Source: Candidatus Poribacteria bacterium
GTDB lineage: Bacteria; Poribacteria; WGA-4E; WGA-3G
Length of the DNA stretch: 44,921 bases
Direction: 5' to 3'
Assembly: GCA_009841255.1 (NCBI GenBank)
Contig: VXMD01000016.1
Coordinates: 1 to 44,921 of the forward strand
Part shown: positions 16,728-27,600 of the stretch, piece by piece
Layout of the letters: every line of letters starts with the position of its first letter
Numbering within the stretch: the stretch's first letter is position 1
Program-made: the position numbers and the translations under genes
The notes under the pieces: generated by a model
Databases searched by the model: none
What the model was told of the DNA's origin: nothing
What the model saw: the letters and a program-made list of their open reading frames with translations, nothing else

Positions 16728-19700
16728 ATGGCTACTGATGTTTCCATACGCTTTCGGGCGCAGAGTGTTGAAGCCCGACGCGAGATAGAGCAACTTCAAA
16801 AAGAGGTCCAAGGCTTGCGCCAACACCTCGGTCAGACGGCGCGTGCCGCGGAGACTGCTGAAACCGGGGTCCAGCACCTCGGTCAGCAATCGCGCCAAGC
16901 GGCAGGTGGGGTTGATAAACTCGGCGACGAAGCCCGTGAGACTGCCCAAGAGATGACGCTGCTCGGGAATCGGTTTCGGAACACCGGCAGAAGTGCTATC
17001 GAATTCAGCAGTGTGACAGGCATTGCGACAAGAGGCATTGGCACATTTACGGGTTCACTCGGTCTGCTTCGCAATACATTGGGTGCACTCGGGATCGCCG
17101 TCGCAACACAGCAGATCGGTCAGTTCGGTGTTGAAAGCGTGCAGGCGGCGGGTCGGATGGAGCAGTATATCCGGGCGACCACGCAGATTGAAGGGTCTTC
17201 GGAAGCGGCACAACAGCGGATTGAAGCTCTGATTGAGGTCGCCAATTTGCCGGGCTTGAACTTCGAGGCACTCACCCGATATTCAAACAGGCTCCGTGCA
17301 GCAGGGTTTGCGGCAGATGATACCGACAAAATTCTGTTGACGGTCGGTCAGACGATTGTTGCACTCGGGGGTTCTGCGGAGAAAGCCGCGCTTTCAATGG
17401 AGCAGATCATTCAGGCGATCCAGCTCGGCAACATCGACATGCGCGACTTCAGAACCATCATCCAGCAGATCCCTGGATTTCTTGAGGTGTTGGGTGATGT
17501 TCACGGGGTCGAAGCGAATATTGATGGCTTGAGAGAAGCGTTCAATAACACAGGCGGTTCGATGCGCGACCTGTTGATTCCGGCGTTCGATGAGTTGGCA
17601 CGTCGGTTTGAAGGTCCACCGGCGGATTCTTACATCGTCGCGCTGGACACGCTCGAGAACGCCTTCTTCCTACTCCAAGCGACGATCGGGGATCAGTTCC
17701 TTCCGGTCGTTGTCCGGGGTGCGCAAGGGTTAACAGAATTCTTTGAAGCCGTCCGTGCAGGTATCCAAGACACATCCACGTTGCCTGAACCGATCCAAGA
17801 GATTATCGCCGGTGCGCAGGCACTCTTATCGGCGTTAGAGGCTGTCGGTGGACGGCTCGCGGGGATCTTAGGACCTTCGGTGCGTCAAGTCGGCACGGAG
17901 TTCGCCGGGCTATTAGGGTCGGTGTTAGAACTTGCGGGCTCACTCTTGAATCTGTTGAGCCCTATTTTACAAGGACTTACGTATATCACGGGGACGGTTA
18001 CCGCCGCAGTTGCGCAACTCGCTGACCAGTTGAGCACCCTGATCACCGGTGTGAGCGACGGCGTGAAGTGGTTAACGTTTTGGAGCGATGAGGAAGATAA
18101 AGCGGCGACAGCAACGGACCGGTTGACGACATCCGTGGCGGCAGCGACAGCGGCACTCGAAGAGAATGCGAGCGTCGGGGACAAACAGCGTGCACGGCTG
18201 AGTGCTTTACAGCAGGAGCTACAAACCACGAACGCGAGTATCGCAAGGTATGAGGCAGAACTCCGGAAAGCAGGAGCAGCAGGGGTTTCTAACCGATCCA
18301 CGGACCAGTTTGAACGGCTCTTGCAGACGGCACGAGAACGGGTGCCGGAACTCACAGCAGAGATCGAAAGGCTCACGGCTGCGTATGGCGGGCTGACGGC
18401 GGAATTGGGGAGCGATGCCACCGCAGTCGAACGACAGGCAGCGAAACTCAAGGATTTACAGACAGAACTTACCACGGCAAAAGCAGCGGTCGAAAGATAC
18501 GAACAGGCCCTTGCGAAAGCGAGGGCAGAGACGCTCGGTGAGACGAATTCCGCGATTGAACATTATACGCGACGGCTCGAAGGTGCTAAAGCGGAGCAAG
18601 CCCGTGTGAACGCTGAGATCGGCAAAGCAGAAACGCAGTTGACTGTCCTGAAAAATGCGACTACAGAGGCGACGGGCGCGACAGATAAGAACACAGCCTC
18701 CGTCAAAGCAGCGAATGTTGAATATACCGAGTATAGACAGTTCATCAGAGACGCTACACAGGAGATAAAAGCGTTCTCGGAACTGAATGCCGGACTGGAA
18801 GGTTTTAGCGATTTCTGGCGTGTCGCGGCAGGGGCAGCGGGTGAATATTCTTCTGCGGTAAACCTCGCCACTGTTTCTGTAACGAACCACGCCGCAGAAC
18901 TCGAAGCGCTCCACAACGCCGGGTTCTTTGATGGGTTGGACGATCCCATCGCCGACTACGTCGCTGGACTCCACGCGACATCGGAAGCCGCGGATAACGC
19001 CTTGGGACCCCTGAATCGCATCATCGGGTCGGTCCACAGCGCGGATACCGACTTCCGGAACGCTGAAGAACGGCTCCGTAATTTCGACGATGCGTTCAAA
19101 CGCTCTGAAGTCACGATTCCACGGGTAACATCGGAGATGCGCCAATTTGCGGGGCAGGTCCCGGAGGCAACGCAAGAGGTTATCGAATTCCGGCGGGAGT
19201 TGGAGGCGCTGAACCGGACGGGACAGGACATCGATTTGCGTTCCGTTGCGGATGCGTTGAACATCGAAGCCGTCCCGGTACAAGGTGCGGCTCTGGGGGG
19301 ACGAGACGCTTACGTTCAATACTTGAAAGACAACGCCCTCAACATAGGCGAGGAATTGGCGAGCCAGGCACTCCGGACGACGGCGACCCTTCGGCAGATT
19401 GAAAGCGATCGGGTGGAGAACCTTGCCGACCTGGAGCAGTCGTATTCCGATAAGATAATTGCGATCAACGAGGAGAAACGTCAGAAACTCGCTGAGATCG
19501 AACAGGAGATCGAAGAAGAACGCGTCCGGCGGTTGGCAGCTATCCAAGCGACGTTCGACGCGGCGAAGGATGCTGAAGTCGAGGCGCGACAGGAGGCGGC
19601 AGACCGGATTCTTGCGATTGAACGGAAGGCAGCAGAAGATCGCGAACGCCTCCGGGAACGACTCAACGATCGGCTCCTTGAACTCGAGCAGCGACGCGAT

Positions 19701-22667
19701 GAACGGATACAGGAACTCACAGACGGATTGGTAGCACGTGAACGGGACCGCCAAGAAGAGATTCTCGCCATCACGGAACGGGCAGCGGATGCCCGGGCAA
19801 CCGCGGAAGCACGGTATGCCGCCCGCGTCCAGGAAATCAACAATAGGTTAGTTGAAAGTGTTCGGGAGATCCAGCGCGGACTCCAGGAAGAGATCGCATC
19901 GCTGGAAGCGGGGTTCGTTGCGCGGCAGGCGGATCGTGCGGATGAGATTGTGCGTATCACGCAGGAGGCGGCAGAGGCGAGGGCTGCTGCGCATGAAACG
20001 TTCACTGAGACGATGGAGGGTGTCTATCGCGACCTCGTCACGGCGTGGGATGCCCTTGAGGAGGGGTTCCTTGAGCGGCAGGAAGATCGCGCCGAAGAAC
20101 GGGTTGCGATAGAAGCACGGGCGGCAGATGCCCGGATCGCGGCGCATCAGGCATACACCGATAGCGTTGCGCGGATGAGCACGGACTTAGTGAACGACAT
20201 CCGGCGCATTGAAGCTGAGATCGTCGATGTCCAGCAGCGGGCAGCGGAGGACCGGTTCGCGATTGAGCAGGAATCGATTGAAGACCGCGCCGAAGCGAAT
20301 GCAAGTTATGCCCGGCGACGTGATGAGATCGAGGCGGAACGGGAACGGGGCCTTGAGGAACAGGCGCGTCGGTTCGCCGCGATCCAGCGGGAAGCAACGC
20401 AAGCACGATTGGAAGCCGATCAGGAATATGCCGATACGTTTCAGGATATCCAAAACGATCTCGTAGACACGGTGGTCGACATCCAGCGCGATTTGAACGA
20501 CACGCTCAACGATTTACGGGACGAGCAGATAGATGCGGAACAGGATCGGTTAGACGCTCTCGTTGACCTGCATGCCGAGACGCAACAGAAACTTGAGGAC
20601 TTAGAGCGGGACAAAAACCGAACCATAGAGGACCTGCGTGAGGAATACCAGCGCGACCAACTCGATGCTGCTACGCAATTAGACCGAGACTTACAGGACG
20701 CTGAAGGCGATCCAGAGAAAGCGGCGGCGGCACGTGAGCGGTTTAACCGACGGCTTCAGGACCTGACGCGCGGATTCCATCGCGACGTCTTAGATTTACA
20801 GAAACGGCAGCAGCGACAGCGTGAGGATTTGGCACGACAAGCGGCGGAGCGAGAGATTCACATCGCGGAACAGGCGGTCCGACGACAGGCGGAGATCGCA
20901 CAGCAAGAAACCGAAGCCCGGGCACAGGCACAGGCAGGTATCGCGACGGCGGAGACAGAGGCGGGTGTATCCTTCGAGGCGGCGCAAGCGAACTATGTGC
21001 CGGCATTGAGCGCGCATGAACAGGCACTCTTGGCGCATGCCGAAGCACTCAACAGAATCAATCAGGACACCGCGGCAGCGACAGAAGCCGTTGAACACGC
21101 CCGCAGCGAGGCACTCCAGACCGAAATAGACGAAATCGCGGAAGCAACAAAAATACTCACCGAGGCACTCGGAGCCGTAACGGCAGCAGAACAAGAACGC
21201 CTCCGGACACTACAGATGGAAACATCTGCGGCGACGCAAGCCCTACGGGAGCAGCGGACGGACGCCGAAACACGCACGGGATTGACGTTTGAGGAGGCAC
21301 TCGCGAACTACACGCCGGCAGTCGACCTGAACACACAGGCACTTCAAGCGTTGACCGACGCTCTTGCGCAGGCAGAGACGGAACGGGTTTCAGCACTCGG
21401 TGGGGTTGACACCGCAGGTGCAGCGGACAGGTTCACGACGCAAGCGGCACAGCAAGCACTGGAAACGGGAGCCGGCGTATCCATCGAGGCAGCGCGTGCG
21501 AACTTTGTCCCAGCGTTGAGCAGTGCCGCGCAAGCGACGTTGACGCTCAACCAAACGATACGGGATCTCGATACTTCGTTCCAAGGGGCGATTGCGGCGA
21601 TCCAGACAGCAGGGCTTGTGGATCGGCAGTCGGTAGATGCGGCGGTCCAAGAGGCGATTGCGGCGGCAGTTGCGCAGCAGACAGCACTTCAGACACAAGC
21701 AGGGACGACGTTCGCGGCGGCATCGCTGACGTTCCAACCCGGACTCAGCGATATTGCACAGGCGGGTGTCGATCGGGATACGGCTCTCAGTGGTATTGAT
21801 GAAACCGAAACGGCGGAGATTGATGCCGCCAACGCCCAGGGCATTGCCGATAGACTCGCAACAGACGCGGCGATCACGGAGGCACGGGATACCTATATCA
21901 AGGCACGGGATGCGGAGATCTTCAAGCATAACGTCGCGATGCTGAAACTCAACACCGCGGAGGCGGCGGATATCAAGGCGATTCACGAAACGCTACGGGG
22001 GGATCTCACCAGCATCACTGCGAAGCTGGACGCGGAACTCGCGGAGATCCGGGAAACGAAAACCGTCTTCGATACGCGAATCGCGGAGTTGATTGATAAA
22101 ATCAATCAACAGGCGAACTTTGATGTGGCGAACCTGAAAGAGGACACCGCGGCGATGCGTGTGGAATTGGAAGCCATCGCGGCGGAGCAGCGAAACAACG
22201 CCTGGAAAGGGGCACTCTTGAAACTCGCTTCAACCGGGATTACGATCGCCGGCGTGGCGGCTGGGACAGCGTTAGGAAACCCTGTTGCGGGGCTTGCGGC
22301 GGGTCAGGTCGTTGGCGGGCTGGTGGAGCAAGGCGGAAACGAACTCTTCCACTTTGAAAGCACTGACCGTATTGCTCGCAACCTTGCCCGATCCACTGCG
22401 TATCGGCGATCGCGGCCTGCCCCGAATTATTTGCCGGACGCCAACCAACTCCGGAACGCCAGAGATGTGTCGAGAGAAATTGTGGCAGGGCTCACGGAGG
22501 GGTTAGAACAGCGGAGTCGCAGCGATGGCGGATTCGGGAGCGCATCCCAGCAAGCAGGTGTGCCTGAGGAAATCAACGCGACGGTGGTATTGCAGTGGCC
22601 CGACGGTGCCACGATCGAGTTAAGGGACCAGATGATTCGACTCCAGGATCAAGATCGATCGCTTTAG
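16728..22667 (+). CDS. Tail tape measure protein
   Basis: 1979 residues, the longest gene, directly after the chaperones. Residues ~90-310 form the conserved tape-measure N-terminal domain (QFGVESVQAAGRMEQYIRATTQIEGSSEAAQ split by helices, LPGLNFEALTRYSNRLRAAG, GNIDMRDFRTIIQQIPGFLEVLGDVHG). Residues ~890-1400 are almost continuous charged coiled coil with many EERxAIxxRAADAR-like heptads. Residues ~1410-1690 hold four degenerate ~100-residue repeats (AGVSFEAAQANYVPALS type). A hydrophobic Gly/Ala segment near 1830-1870 may contact the membrane during injection. By the usual ~0.15 nm per residue this predicts a tail of roughly 0.3 micrometre, consistent with a siphovirus. Confidence 0.92.
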   Translation: MATDVSIRFRAQSVEARREIEQLQKEVQGLRQHLGQTARAAETAETGVQHLGQQSRQAAGGVDKLGDEARETAQEMTLLGNRFRNTGRSAIEFSSVTGIATRGIGTFTGSLGLLRNTLGALGIAVATQQIGQFGVESVQAAGRMEQYIRATTQIEGSSEAAQQRIEALIEVANLPGLNFEALTRYSNRLRAAGFAADDTDKILLTVGQTIVALGGSAEKAALSMEQIIQAIQLGNIDMRDFRTIIQQIPGFLEVLGDVHGVEANIDGLREAFNNTGGSMRDLLIPAFDELARRFEGPPADSYIVALDTLENAFFLLQATIGDQFLPVVVRGAQGLTEFFEAVRAGIQDTSTLPEPIQEIIAGAQALLSALEAVGGRLAGILGPSVRQVGTEFAGLLGSVLELAGSLLNLLSPILQGLTYITGTVTAAVAQLADQLSTLITGVSDGVKWLTFWSDEEDKAATATDRLTTSVAAATAALEENASVGDKQRARLSALQQELQTTNASIARYEAELRKAGAAGVSNRSTDQFERLLQTARERVPELTAEIERLTAAYGGLTAELGSDATAVERQAAKLKDLQTELTTAKAAVERYEQALAKARAETLGETNSAIEHYTRRLEGAKAEQARVNAEIGKAETQLTVLKNATTEATGATDKNTASVKAANVEYTEYRQFIRDATQEIKAFSELNAGLEGFSDFWRVAAGAAGEYSSAVNLATVSVTNHAAELEALHNAGFFDGLDDPIADYVAGLHATSEAADNALGPLNRIIGSVHSADTDFRNAEERLRNFDDAFKRSEVTIPRVTSEMRQFAGQVPEATQEVIEFRRELEALNRTGQDIDLRSVADALNIEAVPVQGAALGGRDAYVQYLKDNALNIGEELASQALRTTATLRQIESDRVENLADLEQSYSDKIIAINEEKRQKLAEIEQEIEEERVRRLAAIQATFDAAKDAEVEARQEAADRILAIERKAAEDRERLRERLNDRLLELEQRRDERIQELTDGLVARERDRQEEILAITERAADARATAEARYAARVQEINNRLVESVREIQRGLQEEIASLEAGFVARQADRADEIVRITQEAAEARAAAHETFTETMEGVYRDLVTAWDALEEGFLERQEDRAEERVAIEARAADARIAAHQAYTDSVARMSTDLVNDIRRIEAEIVDVQQRAAEDRFAIEQESIEDRAEANASYARRRDEIEAERERGLEEQARRFAAIQREATQARLEADQEYADTFQDIQNDLVDTVVDIQRDLNDTLNDLRDEQIDAEQDRLDALVDLHAETQQKLEDLERDKNRTIEDLREEYQRDQLDAATQLDRDLQDAEGDPEKAAAARERFNRRLQDLTRGFHRDVLDLQKRQQRQREDLARQAAEREIHIAEQAVRRQAEIAQQETEARAQAQAGIATAETEAGVSFEAAQANYVPALSAHEQALLAHAEALNRINQDTAAATEAVEHARSEALQTEIDEIAEATKILTEALGAVTAAEQERLRTLQMETSAATQALREQRTDAETRTGLTFEEALANYTPAVDLNTQALQALTDALAQAETERVSALGGVDTAGAADRFTTQAAQQALETGAGVSIEAARANFVPALSSAAQATLTLNQTIRDLDTSFQGAIAAIQTAGLVDRQSVDAAVQEAIAAAVAQQTALQTQAGTTFAAASLTFQPGLSDIAQAGVDRDTALSGIDETETAEIDAANAQGIADRLATDAAITEARDTYIKARDAEIFKHNVAMLKLNTAEAADIKAIHETLRGDLTSITAKLDAELAEIRETKTVFDTRIAELIDKINQQANFDVANLKEDTAAMRVELEAIAAEQRNNAWKGALLKLASTGITIAGVAAGTALGNPVAGLAAGQVVGGLVEQGGNELFHFESTDRIARNLARSTAYRRSRPAPNYLPDANQLRNARDVSREIVAGLTEGLEQRSRSDGGFGSASQQAGVPEEINATVVLQWPDGATIELRDQMIRLQDQDRSL

Positions 22668-22676
22668 GGGTGAGAC

Positions 22677-23483
22677 ATGGCTTCTTTACACAATGCTTTG
22701 TTTTTTAAGGAATGCGTGAACTATTTCGACGACGGGGCGCGGGTGACGCAGCGGGGAAACTCGGGGAAGATCATCCGTGCCGCCGCGGATAACGACTACA
22801 CGACGTTCACGACGCTGAAGGACCTGGACATCAACATCGCAAGGAACGGGAACGCGACGCGGGTGGACGCTGTGTTCGTGAAAGGGACGGGCATCACGGC
22901 ACACAGTGCGACCCCCTCGGGCGGTTCTGGATCGGGGTATAACACTCGCAGGATGCCCGCAACGGTTCGGAACTGGGAAGGCACACACGTTAGCACCGTG
23001 GTGAACGGCTTTCAGCACGATTTGTATCTGTTAAATAAACATTTCACGGCGACATCGGTTCGGTTTCGGGTTACTGGCACAAACGCACGGATCCATGAGG
23101 TGATGCTCCTTGAGTTTGGAATTGAGATAGACGCGAACGGCGATTTTACGCAGATCAACCCTGATTTTACGGATCGAGAAGGGATTATTCATTCGAGCCC
23201 CAGTGGTAGCATTGTGTACACTTCGCCGATCGGAGGGGGACGCGATAAATGGCAGATAGACTACGCGGTGAAAATTGTCCCTGGGAAAACGATTCTCCAA
23301 ACGCCGGAGGAATTCCTGTACTGGCGGTCAGAGAACCGGAATCATGTGCATGCGCAGGAGCCGTCCAGATTTCCGTGGCGTGTATTCCCAGCGACGTTTG
23401 TTCGCAAGATTGTTCCCGTTCGATATCGTACAGACAACAAAAACGCAGGCGAGGTGTTAACTTTCAGGGTAGCAGAGCAGTGA
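22677..23483 (+). CDS. Distal tail protein candidate with discoidin-like domain
   Basis: 268 residues, 9 nt after the tape measure gene. The first ~160 residues look like an F5/8-type (discoidin) jelly roll: AADNDYTTFTTLKDLDINIARNGNATRVDAVFVKG ... FTATSVRFRVTGTNARIHEVMLLEF (read in pieces). The C-terminal part has GRDKWQIDYAVKIVPGKTILQTPEE and a final strand pair. The slot after the tape measure belongs to distal tail proteins; a sugar-binding lobe on such proteins is common. The exact family is not recognised. Confidence 0.5.
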   Translation: MASLHNALFFKECVNYFDDGARVTQRGNSGKIIRAAADNDYTTFTTLKDLDINIARNGNATRVDAVFVKGTGITAHSATPSGGSGSGYNTRRMPATVRNWEGTHVSTVVNGFQHDLYLLNKHFTATSVRFRVTGTNARIHEVMLLEFGIEIDANGDFTQINPDFTDREGIIHSSPSGSIVYTSPIGGGRDKWQIDYAVKIVPGKTILQTPEEFLYWRSENRNHVHAQEPSRFPWRVFPATFVRKIVPVRYRTDNKNAGEVLTFRVAEQ

Positions 23484-23543
23484 GACGCTCGAACTCAAAC
23501 TTTTTACACCAAACTTTTTCGCAAGAAAAAATGTAGAAAGATT

Positions 23544-23578
23544 ACCGTGTTCTCTGTTGTGGAGAACAGGTATTTTTT
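23544..23578 (+). terminator. Intrinsic terminator
   Basis: Stem ACC(G)TGTTCTC with GAGAACA/GGT and a 7-nt loop, followed directly by ATTTTTT. It lies downstream of the distal tail gene and separates it from the outer-membrane-like gene. A second palindrome GGGTTGGG-ACA-CCCAACCC follows at ~23585-23603. Confidence 0.75.
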
Positions 23579-23623
23579 CATTACGGGTTGGGACACCCAA
23601 CCCCTACGATAAGGAGATACACA

Positions 23624-24334
23624 ATGTTTTTCGATGGAATTCGGGGTTTCAAACCCCGCTTACAGGTTTTGGTTGCGGCGGCGATCGTCGCGATGCTCTT
23701 CGGTTCGGTTGCGCACGCACAGACCCCTGATTTGGATTTGGTAACGGAACGCTCGCTGGGGGTGAGTGTGTCCGCGGTCGGCAGTGCGGCGTATCGGTCT
23801 GGACTCTTAGTCGCGCCGTGGCAGTTTATCAACGGCGGTGTGTTTGTGTATGGCACGCAGTCTGTCGTGGACGGTGAAACCGTCGAGGATACGATCCAGT
23901 GGCGTGTGCAGGGCGGGCCGCAGTGGCGAAACATCAGCCTCCAGTTTTATGTAGACAGTCTCCAGGGAGAGCGTCTCGATTATGCGTGGTTTCTCCGTCC
24001 GGGCGAATGGCGCTTGAATGAGTTCCTGTTCTCGGGCGGGTTCGGCACGTTGTTGCGTCAGGAGACACGTCAAGCACTCGGCGATGCGGATGCGGTCGGG
24101 GATCGGAAGGTGAAGGGACTGGCGTTCGTGTCGGGACATTACGATAAAGGCGATATGGGTATCGACGCACGGTTGACGTTTATTCCGGGTCTCGATAGCG
24201 AGCACGACATCCTGTTCGAGCCGCAGATCCATTGGGATTTCGGTCGGTTTTCGCTGACGGGGCTTGGACGGTTCGGATACGCGCTTGAGGCCTGGGATCG
24301 GACGTATACGGCGATGGTGACCGTGCCGTTTTAG
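23624..24334 (+). CDS. Phage-encoded secreted / outer-membrane beta-barrel-like protein
   Basis: The start at 23624 is chosen because AAGGAG lies 8 nt upstream; it gives 236 residues. A classical signal peptide is visible: basic start (MFFDGIRGFKPRLQ), hydrophobic core VLVAAAIVAMLFGSV, and cleavage site AHA-Q near residue 32. The mature part alternates polar and hydrophobic residues in strands (IQWRVQGGPQWRNISLQFYVDS, IDARLTFIPGLDSEHDILFEPQIHWDF, FSLTGLGRFGYAL, TYTAMVTVPF) and ends in Phe, the usual C-terminal signal of outer membrane proteins. Flanking terminators suggest an independently expressed 'moron', perhaps for surface modification or superinfection exclusion; that role is inferred. 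Confidence 0.65.
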   Translation: MFFDGIRGFKPRLQVLVAAAIVAMLFGSVAHAQTPDLDLVTERSLGVSVSAVGSAAYRSGLLVAPWQFINGGVFVYGTQSVVDGETVEDTIQWRVQGGPQWRNISLQFYVDSLQGERLDYAWFLRPGEWRLNEFLFSGGFGTLLRQETRQALGDADAVGDRKVKGLAFVSGHYDKGDMGIDARLTFIPGLDSEHDILFEPQIHWDFGRFSLTGLGRFGYALEAWDRTYTAMVTVPF

Positions 24335-24352
24335 ATGCGTGGTTGGAAGCGT

Positions 24353-24384
24353 GGAAGATGGGAAGGGTGGGTCCCCATCTTTCC
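24353..24384. terminator. Hairpin downstream of the outer-membrane-like gene
   Basis: GGAAGATGGG pairs with CCCATCTTTCC across an ~11-nt loop. It is followed by a pyrimidine-rich CTTCC tract rather than a clean T-run, so it is a weak or bidirectional terminator candidate. The remaining gap to 24624 holds a dispersed repeat half (24425-24459) and nothing else I can name. Confidence 0.4.
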
Positions 24385-24424
24385 TTCCACCTTCCATCCT
24401 TCCTTCCCGTTATTCTCATAACCC

Positions 24425-24459
24425 CAGTTTGATACAAGTGAGATGTCGGGTTTCGCTAG
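24425..24459 (+). repeat. Dispersed repeat, right-half copy (GATGTCGGGTTTCGCT)
   Basis: CAGTTTGATACAAGTGAGATGTCGG.. continuing to TTTCGCT matches the second half of the composite element at 33988-34055. The two halves therefore occur separately at 16660 and here, and joined at 33988. Confidence 0.6.
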
Positions 24460-24624
24460 GGTTCTGACCCCAAGACGGCCCTTGAAAACCGCAGATTTGT
24501 CCGAATTTCGAGGGGTTTCGTCCGTCTTTACCACTCTACCTAGGGGAAATCCGCAGAAACACCCAAACAAAAACCCCAAGCAAAAACACCTACACGCTTT
24601 TTTTGATACCCACAAGGTTTTTCT

Positions 24625-27600
24625 ATGGCAAACGCCACGTTTCAGACAATCCCAACTGGCAGTCAATTCTCGCAGTCTATCGGGGCAGATGACCCTGAAG
24701 ATTTAAACGATTTTTCAGTCCTTGTCATCTTCAACGAAAATGTTACGGGGCTGACACTCGACGACTTCACACTGACGGCGGCACTCGAGAATGTCACCCG
24801 AGCGGATTATTCTGACAGTGTGCAATTGCTGACGCTTGCGGGCGAAAATAGCGTCTATCTGCTGAAAATCCGACCCCCGGCACCGCAGAGTATATATTAT
24901 TGGGGTCGCTCCACCGCCCACCACCAGCACTCTGTTATTTTGACGCTCACCTTACGGGCAAACGCTGTTGACCAGCGGAACCCTGTGCAGCGAACACGGA
25001 TACGGGTGTCAAAGCGATTCCCTGATGCCGATGCCGAAACACCCACACGCCTTTTTTCACATTCGTTGCAAAGAGCAACGGGGCTGACAGCCACCCCGAA
25101 TGAGATTGTGATTAAACACGTTCAACAATTGCATCGATATTCACATACAGGCACATTTTTAGGGACGCGGGACCTCGGCAGAGAATATGGCGAAGGTCTG
25201 GATTACATCAATGGGGATTACCTGCTCCGCGGTAAAAATAATGTGGGTATCAAAAGAATACGCGGTTCAGATTTTGCGGAGGTCCGGGGATATAATTTTG
25301 TACAGGAGACCACGCGTTTTGTCCATACCCGATTGGGGGTCCTCCTGGTTGCGACGAGATCGGCTAACTTTCTGGTTCAGCCCTACGACAGTCGGGATCA
25401 TCCGAGTGATACCCCGATAGAATACAGCCGTCTCCCCGATAGTGGTGCTATCGCACATCAGAACGATTTTCTTTACACGGAGGACCACCTCTACGTGATA
25501 AATGAAAACGATGAAATATCGCATGTCAAGAGTCTGAACACAGGTCTCTCAACGCGAACTCGTGCGATCTATCAGGATCGCTGGTTTGGACTGACATCTG
25601 CAGAGGTCCACTCGGTTGACATCCGTAAATACCGCCCCGTTGCGATAAACACGAAAACCACGATCTATCCTGTGTTTGCGGATGCAGGTGACAGAATAGA
25701 CCTGAAGCAGTTTTCACCCGATGCCGAAAGGATTGTTTTTGATGTCGGCTACAACAAGCCGCCGTTTCTCTCTATCAATAGTAGAAACGAATTGGTGACA
25801 ACAGCCGCCGCGGAAACCTGTGTCGTGAAGTTGAAGGCGATCAATCGGATCGATGCGACAGAGACGGGGCGTTTCGGGTTCTATCTGATTATCCGTCAGG
25901 CACGCTCCCCCGTGTGGCGGGATGTCTCGGAATTGACGATGCGGGCGGGGAGCCGTTATGACCTGTTCCAGTTGGTATCGGATGCGACATCTATTGAATT
26001 CCGCGCCGGGGCGGGGTTTCCGCGTCCGGCAGGGAGCCGTCTGTCGAACGGTGTCTTCACGGTCGGTTCAGTCGGCGGGGACACACATTTCACGGCGCGC
26101 AACGGCACCGGCGTCTCGCATATCGAGATTACGATTGATGTCGTGCAAGGTATCGGGGGTGGAAACCCCGCCCACAGTGCGGAGGTCTTCAGGTATCGCG
26201 TGGAGATCGCTGGCAGAGATGTAACCCCGGATTTATTAGGGTTTCCGAGTGTCTCAGAGACGTTGGATCCCGTGGTGATCAATGAGTATCGGGTGAACGA
26301 GGCATCGATTGACCTGCGGAACGAGCAGGGTAAATATAACAACGCGACACCGGGCAATTTCTGGGAAACGCACGGATTGAACGCCGGGGGTTTCCAGAAC
26401 ACCGTGAAAATCTACACAGAGCATCAGGACAGTCGCGGGAACTGGATCGAGAATCTCCTTTTTTCGGGGGTGATCAATGAGTCTTTTGAACCGATGGGTA
26501 AAGCGACCTTCAAGTTGAATTGCGTAGACATCTCGTCTCGGTTGCGCAAGGCACGGGTACAAGATTTCGGGACGCTCGAGAAATGGGACGCACTGCGGAA
26601 AGAGTCGGACGAAGACACTTACGAAGGCACCTACCTGCCGGAAAGGACACTGGTGCCGATGCAGGTAGGGACAGGTGAAGCGCGGAGCGATCGCACAGAC
26701 CTGGACATCAGTCGATTGGAATTGCCGAGCGAGGGACTCGCACCCGAGAACACCGGCTATATGACACCGACAGCGTTCCGGACAGCAGGCGGTTTCTTGG
26801 AGGAGAACCCGGTCTTACGGTTCAAAACGGCGCATCGTTCTGAAGATGTGCGGTTTCTGATGAACCAACTCGCCATCAACAAAGAGGTCTATAACATCGA
26901 AGTCGACATCCCCGGTGTTGAAGTTGCCGACCCGTTTCTGCTGAGTCGGGGGAGCGTGGCGTTCAGTGTGGAACCGACGCGAACGACCCGGCTGCCGGTG
27001 GATTGGGTGCACGATGCCACAAACGACCGGTTGCTGATACTCCTCTCGAACCCGGAGCAACATATCTCGGATCTGTTAGTGCAGTATGATATGGACACGG
27101 ATGCCTATCGTGTGCTGCACACCTTCGATAAGGGTGTCGCGGTGCATCGGATCGCGCGACGGAGCGCGACGCACTTTTATATCCTCATATCCGACACGAG
27201 TTCACAAGACGGCTCGAAACCCCCTGGATCGCAACGGAAAACGAGCGATGGGCAGTCCTTTCGGTGGGATGCCGCTGCACACGGTAGCAACATCCGTATC
27301 CATCATTACAATGCCGCGACCCGGACGTTGACGGAACATGTCGGTAGAAACAATAACTTTCCACCGCAGTTGGGGATCCATTACTATGTCGGTTTCGAGA
27401 ACGGCATCTATACGGATGAATTTGAGGGGATCGCGCCGTTGTATCGCGGGGCTTTCAAGTGGGTCGGGTCGCATCTGTATTATCGGTATGCGAAGGCTGG
27501 CGAATTTGGGGTGGCGCGGGTGAACGCCAGCGGCACACCGGAACGGCTTTTGCGAGACACCGCTGTCGGGAAATGGAATCATCTGAACTTTGCGTTTGAT

